Below, in pieces: positions 1-6,111 of a stretch of DNA of 9,485 nt (position 1 is the stretch's first letter; each line of letters starts with the position of its first letter). The stretch spans positions 3,022-12,506 of the forward strand of contig NZXJ01000088.1 in the NCBI GenBank assembly GCA_002701945.1, given 5' to 3'. The notes beneath the pieces were generated by a model, which had not been told where the DNA came from, searched no databases, and was given only the letters and a program-made list of their open reading frames with translations. This DNA comes from Fidelibacterota bacterium. Its GTDB lineage: Bacteria; Fidelibacterota; Marinisomatia; Marinisomatales; TCS55. The position numbers were made by a program, and so were the translations under genes.

Positions 1-34
1 TGACTCCACCTGGCGCATAGTATATATAAATCAT

Positions 35-68
35 AAAAAAACCCCTGCTTTTTAGTGGGGGTTTTTTT
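35..68. terminator. Bidirectional intrinsic terminator
   Basis: An A7-CCCC arm (35-45) pairs with a GGGG-T7 arm (58-68). The stem is extended by T-G, G-T and C-G pairs around a short T-rich loop. Because A7 and T7 flank the GC core symmetrically, the hairpin works on both strands. On the plus strand it would end whatever transcript enters from the left of the window. On the minus strand it lies about 95 nt beyond the stop of the membrane-protein gene at 164 and would end that transcript. Confidence 0.85.
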
Positions 69-163
69 ATTATAATGAAAATATATAGATACTATAAATA
101 TTTCTAATGCGTTAATTCAGAATGAAGATTAATACTCTTATAATTTTTGTTCTTACTACTTCT

Positions 164-739
164 TTATCGTATAAAATCTTTTTCTTTCATTACTTTTAGA
201 CATATTAAATAGAAAAGAATCGGAGCAACAACCCAAACCGCTTGCGGTATCAACGTATAGCCGGGTGATAAGGAAGCTGTTCCAGGTAGCGGTGGAATAA
301 TAATTGGATTCCATGGAAGAGGTTCATATATCCAGACTCTTCCATTAAATAGATATTCTACTAATAATTCCTGGAATAACCCCCATGATAACATCACAAA
401 TAATTCATTTTTATTGAAAGATTTGAATAGAGGACCCTTTAGATATTTTTCACATAAAAATATACCTACCATAAATATTCCTCCATCCCAAATAGAATGA
501 CTTAGTTTACGTGGCCAACCACTAAGTCCATATGGCCATACATTTACTGGATGTAAAAATTCATCTCCTAAAAACAAAAAAGTAAATTCCCACGTAGCTC
601 CAATTAAACATCCTATCCAGAATAAAGTGTAATATTCAATAGATATCCGATTATTCTTCCTAGCTAAAAAAAATCCAACTAACAAAGCTATTGCAACTGT
701 AAAATCACCAATAAGAAAAAAGTAGTTTAGACCATTCAA
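164..739 (-). CDS. Five-helix integral membrane protein, unknown family
   Basis: This 191-residue protein is almost entirely hydrophobic, with probable membrane helices near residues 6-26, 36-58, 82-98, 112-131 and 161-182. Polar or charged residues sit inside or at the edges of the helices: D12, W50-E51, H81 with W84-D85-G86-G87, and Q123-E124 with E128. A W143-N144-P145 turn precedes a proline-rich loop (P149-P152). This pattern suggests a conserved membrane pocket or an intramembrane enzyme, but I do not recognise the family and assign no function. The start is TTG at 739-737. The only ATG nearby (735-733) is out of frame, and an in-frame TAA lies upstream with no ATG between. An AAAGAG Shine-Dalgarno-like stretch sits 9 nt before the TTG. 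The gene is divergent from the SMR exporter, sharing a 152-nt intergenic region. Confidence 0.8.
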   Translation of the reverse strand: MNGLNYFFLIGDFTVAIALLVGFFLARKNNRISIEYYTLFWIGCLIGATWEFTFLFLGDEFLHPVNVWPYGLSGWPRKLSHSIWDGGIFMVGIFLCEKYLKGPLFKSFNKNELFVMLSWGLFQELLVEYLFNGRVWIYEPLPWNPIIIPPLPGTASLSPGYTLIPQAVWVVAPILFYLICLKVMKEKDFIR

Positions 740-748
740 ATTAAATAT

Positions 749-754
749 CTCTTT
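749..754 (-). promoter_or_regulatory. Ribosome binding site supporting the TTG start
   Basis: On the minus strand this reads AAAGAG, 9 nt upstream of the TTG at 739. It is a modest Shine-Dalgarno match, but it is correctly spaced and supports the non-ATG start of the membrane protein. Confidence 0.45.
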
Positions 755-891
755 AATATTCAGTTAAATCTAATAATTCTATATTATTATTAAAATTAGT
801 GGTTTATCATTCATTAATAGTAGTCGGTTTTATTAGATGATGGGTAGATTCTTTTATTCTAAATTTAATTTCTAAATAAAAAACATTTATT

Positions 892-1221
892 ATGTCATAT
901 ATATATCTACTTGGTGCTATAGTTTGTGAGGTCTTTGGTACAATGCTATTACCACTCTCAAAAAATTTCACCAAGCCTCTTATTAGTATTGTTTTAGTTG
1001 TAGCATATATGCTATCATTTTATTTATTAACATTTGCCTTAAAGGAAATTCCTATTGCGATTGCATATTCAACCTGGGCTGGAGTAGGTATATTTTTAAT
1101 TACTCTTTTAGGATATTTGATTTACGATCAATCTTTACAGTGGCAATCTTTAATCGGTCTTTTATTAATAGCTCTTGGAGTAGCTATTGTAAATACATTT
1201 AAAGATCAAAATGTTATATAA
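892..1221 (+). CDS. SMR family multidrug/cation exporter (EmrE/Qac-like)
   Basis: At 109 residues with four hydrophobic helices, this has the exact size and layout of small multidrug resistance proteins, which work as dual-topology dimers in the inner membrane exchanging protons for cationic drugs. The essential membrane glutamate is E13 (in VCEVFGT; E14 in EmrE). The signature loop after helix 2 and into helix 3 is present (KEIPIAIAYS then TWAGVG; Y59, W62, G64, G66), as is the helix-2 tyrosine (Y39). The EVFGT context and the ILLI-type helix 4 fit the Qac/EmrE subtype rather than the guanidinium (Gdx/SugE) subtype, so the usual substrates would be lipophilic cations; this is inferred. One oddity is a proline at position 21 where EmrE has lysine. 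The ATG has no Shine-Dalgarno. It is the first gene of a plus-strand series; the next start is only 8 nt after its stop. Confidence 0.92.
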   Translation: MSYIYLLGAIVCEVFGTMLLPLSKNFTKPLISIVLVVAYMLSFYLLTFALKEIPIAIAYSTWAGVGIFLITLLGYLIYDQSLQWQSLIGLLLIALGVAIVNTFKDQNVI

Positions 1222-1229
1222 ATTTGCTT

Positions 1230-3422
1230 ATGTATAAATATTTTATACAAATTTTCTTTATTATATCATCGATTTCAGCTACTGATTTTTATGTATCAAA
1301 TCAAGGAGATGATAACAATCCGGGAACTTTAGATAGTCCTTTTTTATCCATCCAAAAAGCTGCAGATACAATGATTGCAGGAGATATATGCTATATCAGG
1401 CAGGGAAATTATCATGAGAGCGTTATAATGAATAATAATGATGGTTCTGAGAACGCACCTTTAACTTTTTCTGCATATAATAATGAAAGGGTTGTGTTAG
1501 ATGGTACAGTACCACTTGAGTCATCGTGGGAGGTGTATTCTGACAATATTTGGAAAGTAACATTGGAATTTCCCATATGGCAGTTATTTTCTAATCGTCA
1601 AGAGATGGTTATGGCACGTTGGCCAAATGCTAATTTTGATGATGGATCTATTTGGGATAAAGAAAATCACTGGGGGCATGGAACTATTGATCAGGATGAA
1701 AATGCTTACACAAATGGTTCACTCATTGATGAGCCGCATGGATTAGTAGATTTAGCAGCAAGTGGATTAGATATAACTGGTGCAATTGCGATATTGAATG
1801 TTGGATCATTTAAAACCTGGACACGTCGTATAACATCTCATTCCGGTAATACATTTACCTATGATCCGGTACCAGATTGGAAAACAAAGCATCATGATTA
1901 TTTTTTAGAAGGAAAACTTTCATTTCTTGACTCAGAAGGTGAGTGGTTCCTGGATACATTAACAAATGAACTTTATTTTTGGCCACCTGATAATTCTAAC
2001 CCTAATAATCTTCAAATCAGAGGTAAGGTTCAGTCGTATGCATTTAATATCTCTAATTCAGATTATGTGCATATTAAAAATATTGAATTTTTCGGAACTA
2101 CTTTTAACATATCTAATGGGGATTATACTCGTATAGAGGAATGTAATTTCTGGTATCCTAGCTGTTACAAAAGAATGTTAGGTGTAATTGATACAGAGCC
2201 TGAAATGTCATTAATTACCAGTAGCAGCAATTGTACAGTTTATAAAAGCGCATTTCGATATACTGATGGTTCTGCTCTTGAGATATATTCAGGTAATAAT
2301 ACGATAGAAGACTGTTATTTCTATCATATAGATTATACCGCAACTGATTTGAATGGTTTAATGACAACTATCCAAATGGGTGGAACTGGAAATACTTTCC
2401 GAAGAAATACAATGCATAAAATGGGGGCTTCTGCAACTTTAAATCCTGGCAATGAAGCACTTATTGAGTTAAATGACATGTATGATAGTGGATATATGCA
2501 AAGTGATGGATCTCTTATCCAATGTATGGTTGGTCAACAGCCAAATGTGGAGATCCGTTATAATTGGTTACATGATACGATAAAATATGGCGCCCGTTTT
2601 GATGGTAATGGAGAAGGCAATAATGGGTTAATGCATCATAATGTAATCTGGAATGTTCAGGGCGGAATAATGATAAAAGGTTATGAGCACATGCTATATA
2701 ATAATACTGCATTTGACAATGGAGATAAAAATGATATTATAGTAATGATTGATCAAGGTGGTAATGATGGTACCATAACTCAAAATAATGCAGCTAATAA
2801 GATTGCAGGACATAGATCCGGAACGTACGAGGATTATCCTGTGCCGGGTATTTATGATAATAATTGGAATGGATATGAAACTAATTCTGATATTAAAAAT
2901 ATGCTGGTAGATCCAGAAAATTATGATTTCCGCCCAATCCAAGGATCTTCATTGATAGATGCAGGTGTTATAGTTCAAAATATTTCAGAAAACTATAATG
3001 GTTCTGCTCCTGATCTAGGCGCATATGAGTATAATGGTGATTATTGGGTTCCAGGTATATCATGGGATTTAGAAAGTACATTTGGAACTTCTTTTATTGA
3101 AGTTCAAGGGTTAAATAATGATCAAAAACTCATTAATATTCCTCAAAGTTTTAAATTATATCCAGCCTACCCAAACCCTTTTAATCCATCTACAACTTTT
3201 CGATATGATTTAATACAAAAAGCGCATGTAAATATTACTATTTATGATATGCTAGGTAGAGAAATAAAAACAATATTTAACCAGATTGAGGATCCTGGAA
3301 ATCATTCTCTTGTTTGGAATGGGTTAAATAATCATGGTGAAACTGTATCTGGTGGTATATATGTATATGTTATTCAGGCAGGCCAATCAAGCACTGCAAA
3401 TAAAGTTATTTTTCTAAAATAA
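1230..3422 (+). CDS. Secreted right-handed beta-helix protein with T9SS sorting domain
   Basis: A signal peptide (about residues 1-17, ending near SISA) is followed by a DUF1565-type entry strand (DFYVSNQGDDNNPGT, about 19-33), a segment with MARWPN (about 128-133) and a GEWFLD...LYFWPP element (about 237-253). Many short N-rich beta-helix rungs follow (about 270-560), closing with NYDFRPIQGSSLIDAG and APDLGAYEY (about 564-601). The last ~85 residues are a type IX secretion/Por sorting domain (YPNPFNPST near 647, then VNITIYDMLGREIKT and SGGIYVYVIQAG). The ARWPN and LYFWPP elements are typical of beta-helix proteins acting on polysaccharides (glycosidases or lyases such as GH141 relatives). 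Carbohydrate binding or cleavage outside the cell is therefore the best guess, but I cannot point to a catalytic pair. I chose ATG 1230; an in-frame TTG at 1224, 2 nt after the SMR stop, would add two residues. Both starts imply translational coupling to the exporter gene. Confidence 0.88.
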   Translation: MYKYFIQIFFIISSISATDFYVSNQGDDNNPGTLDSPFLSIQKAADTMIAGDICYIRQGNYHESVIMNNNDGSENAPLTFSAYNNERVVLDGTVPLESSWEVYSDNIWKVTLEFPIWQLFSNRQEMVMARWPNANFDDGSIWDKENHWGHGTIDQDENAYTNGSLIDEPHGLVDLAASGLDITGAIAILNVGSFKTWTRRITSHSGNTFTYDPVPDWKTKHHDYFLEGKLSFLDSEGEWFLDTLTNELYFWPPDNSNPNNLQIRGKVQSYAFNISNSDYVHIKNIEFFGTTFNISNGDYTRIEECNFWYPSCYKRMLGVIDTEPEMSLITSSSNCTVYKSAFRYTDGSALEIYSGNNTIEDCYFYHIDYTATDLNGLMTTIQMGGTGNTFRRNTMHKMGASATLNPGNEALIELNDMYDSGYMQSDGSLIQCMVGQQPNVEIRYNWLHDTIKYGARFDGNGEGNNGLMHHNVIWNVQGGIMIKGYEHMLYNNTAFDNGDKNDIIVMIDQGGNDGTITQNNAANKIAGHRSGTYEDYPVPGIYDNNWNGYETNSDIKNMLVDPENYDFRPIQGSSLIDAGVIVQNISENYNGSAPDLGAYEYNGDYWVPGISWDLESTFGTSFIEVQGLNNDQKLINIPQSFKLYPAYPNPFNPSTTFRYDLIQKAHVNITIYDMLGREIKTIFNQIEDPGNHSLVWNGLNNHGETVSGGIYVYVIQAGQSSTANKVIFLK

Positions 3423-3433
3423 TTAATCATTTA

Positions 3434-4132
3434 ATGAATACAAATACTACATCATCTCCAAAAACAAATTCATTTAGAGCTATAGTAATAGGCGGTACTG
3501 GCGCTACAGGAAGATGCCTAATAAATCAATTACTTAATAATGATAATTGCAGAAAAGTTACCTCCATAGGAAGAAGATCGGTTATTAACGATGAAAATCA
3601 TGATAAGCTTATTGATATAATTGTTGACTCTTTATACGACCTTTCATCAACAAAAGACAATTGGACTGACCATGATGTTTTTTTTAATTGCATTGGCACA
3701 ACGCGTCAACGTGCTGGAGGTGCAAAAGAATTTGTGGATATTGAATTCGGCATATCAAATGAGGCCGCTAAGATGGCATATAAAGCGAAAATACCCCATG
3801 CTTCACTAATATCAGCTAAAGGTGCAAATCATAAGATATGGGCTACAAATTGGATTCATCCTTTACTATATATGAAAACTATGGGAAAGAAAGAACAAAC
3901 GATCATTTCAAATTATGCATTTAATACTGTTTCAGTATTTAAACCTGGCATGTTAATACGGTTTCCAGAAAACAAAAATTTCTTTGAAAAATTAGCTGAA
4001 TCTAATGGATCTGGTCTTCAAGTGAATTTACTAGCATCAACTATGATACGGGATGCGGAGAATGTATTATTAAAATCTGATAAAGGATCAAAACGATTTT
4101 ATATTGGAAATGAATCAATAAAAGATTTATAA
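3434..4132 (+). CDS. TIP30/HTATIP2-like NAD(P)-binding protein (atypical SDR)
   Basis: This 232-residue Rossmann protein resembles the HTATIP2 (TIP30/CC3) family along its whole length. It has the dinucleotide loop GGTGATG (20-26) and the SIGRR turn that typically contacts NADP phosphate (44-48). It also has the family hallmark NCIGTTRQRAG (85-95; human CLGTTRGKAG), the SAKGAN strand (127-132), and SVFKPGMLI near 167-175 (human SVFRPGVLL). The usual YxxxK active-site lysine appears to be missing: Y146 is followed at +4 by M150, with lysines at 148 and 152 instead. Redox activity is therefore uncertain and it may act as a cofactor-binding protein. The start is the ATG 11 nt after the beta-helix gene stop, with no Shine-Dalgarno, so it is probably co-transcribed. 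The substrate is unknown. Confidence 0.85.
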   Translation: MNTNTTSSPKTNSFRAIVIGGTGATGRCLINQLLNNDNCRKVTSIGRRSVINDENHDKLIDIIVDSLYDLSSTKDNWTDHDVFFNCIGTTRQRAGGAKEFVDIEFGISNEAAKMAYKAKIPHASLISAKGANHKIWATNWIHPLLYMKTMGKKEQTIISNYAFNTVSVFKPGMLIRFPENKNFFEKLAESNGSGLQVNLLASTMIRDAENVLLKSDKGSKRFYIGNESIKDL

Positions 4133-4173
4133 ATCATTTAGTTCTAATCAATATTTTAAGAATCTTGAAAACA

Positions 4174-4179
4174 TATAAT
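4174..4179 (+). promoter_or_regulatory. Candidate -10 box before the SRPBCC gene
   Basis: A perfect TATAAT lies in the 52-nt gap after the TIP30-like gene, ending 5 nt before the TTG start at 4185. I see no -35 match at 17 nt spacing. If it is used, transcription would start at or next to the start codon and give a leaderless message. In DNA this AT-rich a chance match is quite possible. Confidence 0.3.
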
Positions 4180-4184
4180 TTCTT

Positions 4185-4637
4185 TTGGATAATCAAGTTC
4201 AAATAAAAACTAATTGTAATTCCGACGCAAATAATGCGTGGAATCAATTACAAAATTTTTCTATTCCTCATAAATATATTCCATTCTTACAAAATACAAT
4301 GATCCTTAATAATAAATCTAATGGAATAGGGACCTCTCGACGCGTATTTACGAAATATACTTATACAGATGAGACAGTTATTGAATGGGATGAAGGCTCA
4401 GGTTATACCATTAAATTGCATCGAAATAACCAACAACCATTTCCTTTTACTTCAGCTACTTTTACTTATAAAATAATTCCTATTGATAAACATAGCTGTG
4501 AATTAATAGGTACATTTAAATATAATCTTCCTTTTGGTATTATTGGAAGAATAGTAAATCAATTATTACTTAGTATTATTATTCGTTATAATATTCGTAG
4601 AGTAATAATGGGAATGAAAAGTTATTACGAGGAATAA
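4185..4637 (+). CDS. SRPBCC (START-like/polyketide cyclase-type) protein
   Basis: A 150-residue cytoplasmic protein with the layout of single-domain SRPBCC proteins, which bind hydrophobic ligands in a helix-grip cavity. The N-terminal strand and helix (VQIKTNCNSDANNAWNQLQ, 5-23) are followed by the Y31-containing 'where it sits' loop, a GIGTSRRVF strand (47-55), antiparallel strands (TVIEWDEG, YTIKLH, ATFTYKIIP, CELIGTFKYN), and a long C-terminal amphipathic helix (about 117-148). The ligand is unknown. The start is TTG at 4185: an in-frame TAA lies two codons upstream and the next in-frame ATG is at residue 39, which would delete the first strand and helix. No Shine-Dalgarno is visible. It follows the TIP30-like gene by 52 nt. 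In some bacteria START-like domains are fused to SDR-type proteins, so a shared small-molecule substrate is conceivable; this is inference. Confidence 0.78.
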   Translation: MDNQVQIKTNCNSDANNAWNQLQNFSIPHKYIPFLQNTMILNNKSNGIGTSRRVFTKYTYTDETVIEWDEGSGYTIKLHRNNQQPFPFTSATFTYKIIPIDKHSCELIGTFKYNLPFGIIGRIVNQLLLSIIIRYNIRRVIMGMKSYYEE

Positions 4638-4716
4638 CTTTTTATCTAAACCTTTTTATTAACTTAATTTGGTTAAATATCTTTAAATAAATAATTTAAG
4701 GGTATTGATAAATAGT

Positions 4717-4724
4717 GGGGGGGG
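4717..4724 (+). promoter_or_regulatory. G8 tract acting as ribosome binding site
   Basis: A run of eight G lies 7 nt before the ATG at 4732. It is the only purine-rich element at the right distance and selects ATG 4732 over the upstream in-frame TTG at 4705. A G8 homopolymer is also a possible slippage site. Confidence 0.5.
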
Positions 4725-4731
4725 ATATGTA

Positions 4732-6000
4732 ATGAATTATTTTAAGAATCTTTTAGTCTTAACGGCATTAATAATATCATCTTGTGTTAATACTGATTCC
4801 AGCATGAAAAATTCGGCAGGAAAGTGGGTAGGTGAAGGTGATTATAATGGAAAAGCATTTCAATTAGGCGCTGATAAGGATATGGAATTAATTATGAATC
4901 TCGTAAAAGCATATAATGCTCAAGACGTAGATGCATACAGAGCGCTAAACACCGATGAATTCAATGAGCAAGACGATATATCAGACTGGTTTAATGATTT
5001 TGATTCTTTATCATGGGTTCCTTTTGTAGTGGTTCCTATGGAGTTAGAAACAGGAGAGCATCGAGTCGTTCATGCATGGTCTAATGAATTTAGAAAATGG
5101 AATAATGGATCTACGCAAAATGTAGAATTAATGGAAGTATTTGGTATAAAAGATGATAAGGTTGATTGGTTTCGTCAATGGAGTAGACATAATCCCGAAA
5201 ATGAATTTGGCTTAAGGAGCGGAGGAAAGTATTTTGGGAGAGGAGAGTCAGAGTATAATGGTAGATCACTTGTGTTTTCGAATAGAGGAGAAGTAGAAAT
5301 ATTAGAGAAATTATTTAAAGATTATAATAACATGGATGGAGATTCTGTTAAAATGGCATTTGCGGATACAGTAAGGTTCCTTGCAGCAAATGGGTCGGTA
5401 AATAATTTAGTTGCAGCAAATTGGGAAAAACTATTTGAATCAATAGATTCTGTAAGGTGGACACCTATTTCAATCGTTCCTTTGAAGATAGAAAATACAG
5501 ATCCAAACTCTGGGGCGCTTGTTACTTCAAATGAAGTTAGGTATTATAAAGATGGAACAGTATTTAATAAAGATCTTGTAGAGTTATTTTATTTTAACTT
5601 AGATAAAAAGATTAGTGGGGTCAACCAATGGGAGCGTGAAACAGAGGTTGATATAAGCGAAGATTCTGAATCTACTAGAAGTCTTATCCTTCCTGAAGAG
5701 GTATCACCAGATGTTTATAAAGTAATCCTAGACAATGAAGACGTTAAGGTTCTGGAAGTAACGTTTGCTCCTGGACAAGGAGATAATATGCATGAACATG
5801 GCGTTATTACTTATAATGTTGTTAAAGGTGGAAAATTGCAAAGCACACTACCAGATGGGACTGTAAATGAAATGAATATCCCTGAAGGATTTATTGGTCA
5901 TGGGAACACTCTAGTAAAACATCAAATGAAAAATATTGGAGATGATACAGTTAAGGTTATTATGGTAGAACACAAAAACCTTAAACCTATAGAAGAATAA
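4732..6000 (+). CDS. Lipoprotein with two NTF2-like repeats and a C-terminal cupin
   Basis: From ATG 4732 the protein has 422 residues. A lipoprotein signal ends in LIISSC with C18 as the lipidated cysteine, so it sits on the periplasmic side of a membrane or on the surface. The next ~280 residues are a clear internal duplication. Unit 1 (about 30-155) and unit 2 (about 165-303) each begin GKxxGxG..YNG, continue with a helix ending in a YN pair (AYNAQD, DYNNMD), then W...SLSWVPFVVVP or W...SVRWTPISIVP, and end in a WFRQW or VNQWE strand. Size and order suit SnoaL/NTF2-like folds. The C-terminal ~95 residues (about 325-415) form a cupin with candidate metal ligands H354 and H356 (NMHEHG) and H397 (VKHQ), with H390 nearby. 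The usual role of such cupins is binding or acting on a small ligand; the actual function is unknown. An in-frame TTG at 4705 would add nine residues ahead of the signal peptide and is unlikely. Confidence 0.82.
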   Translation: MNYFKNLLVLTALIISSCVNTDSSMKNSAGKWVGEGDYNGKAFQLGADKDMELIMNLVKAYNAQDVDAYRALNTDEFNEQDDISDWFNDFDSLSWVPFVVVPMELETGEHRVVHAWSNEFRKWNNGSTQNVELMEVFGIKDDKVDWFRQWSRHNPENEFGLRSGGKYFGRGESEYNGRSLVFSNRGEVEILEKLFKDYNNMDGDSVKMAFADTVRFLAANGSVNNLVAANWEKLFESIDSVRWTPISIVPLKIENTDPNSGALVTSNEVRYYKDGTVFNKDLVELFYFNLDKKISGVNQWERETEVDISEDSESTRSLILPEEVSPDVYKVILDNEDVKVLEVTFAPGQGDNMHEHGVITYNVVKGGKLQSTLPDGTVNEMNIPEGFIGHGNTLVKHQMKNIGDDTVKVIMVEHKNLKPIEE

Positions 6001-6039
6001 AGATTCTTTATATTATTTAAATAAATATAATAACAAATG

Positions 6040-6064
6040 AAAACCCCGCCCAAAGCGGGGTTTT
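6040..6064 (+). terminator. Strong intrinsic terminator
   Basis: AAAACCCCGC (6040-6049) pairs perfectly with GCGGGGTTTT (6055-6064) around the five-base loop CCAAA, followed by more T to 6067. It lies 40 nt after the cupin lipoprotein stop and marks the end of the plus-strand gene series that begins at 892. The flanking A4 would let it work on the minus strand too, though no converging gene needs it. Confidence 0.92.
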
Positions 6065-6111
6065 TTTGTTACTAGACATTTAAGAGTGCTGAGGTGTAAT
6101 ATTATATTCAA
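6064..6111 (+). promoter_or_regulatory. Promoter-like module, copy A (shared with 7256-7302)
   Basis: This stretch aligns with the region upstream of the next gene. It has TTTTGTTaCTAGaCaTTTA (6064-6082), a 12-nt spacer, TGTAATATTA (6095-6104) and TATTC (6105-6109), then the ATG at 6112. Lower-case letters differ between copies. Taking TAATAT (6097-6102) as the -10 box, the -35 position falls in the conserved CTAGaCaTTTA block, which does not resemble TTGACA. A start point about 7 nt after the -10 box would be within a few bases of the ATG. Confidence 0.5.

Noticed and set aside
1..20. Possible end of an upstream gene (last codons T-P-P-G-A then TAG) or 3' end of a structural RNA
   Set aside because: Twenty bases are too few to choose a frame. 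A tRNA reading (GACTCC as T-arm) fails at the expected TTC and has no CCA end. Only the terminator at 35-68 argues that a transcript arrives from the left.
122..199. Plus-strand 25-codon ORF starting MKINTLIIFVLTTSLS that looks like a signal peptide
   Set aside because: It overlaps the 3' end of the minus-strand membrane gene, has no ribosome binding site, and hydrophobic short ORFs arise easily in T-rich DNA. It could be a remnant but cannot be supported.
2515..2942. Two overlapping minus-strand ORFs of 65 and 82 codons
   Set aside because: Both lie entirely inside the beta-helix gene, have low-complexity His/Ile/Tyr-rich sequence and no start signals. They are antisense shadows.
3621..3809. 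62-codon plus-strand ORF
   Set aside because: It lies in another frame inside the TIP30-like gene, whose family motifs span this region.
3425..4140. AATCATTTA direct repeat flanking the TIP30-like gene (3425-3433 and 4132-4140)
   Set aside because: A 9-mer of common AT-rich composition is expected by chance. There are no other signs of insertion such as inverted repeats or a transposase.
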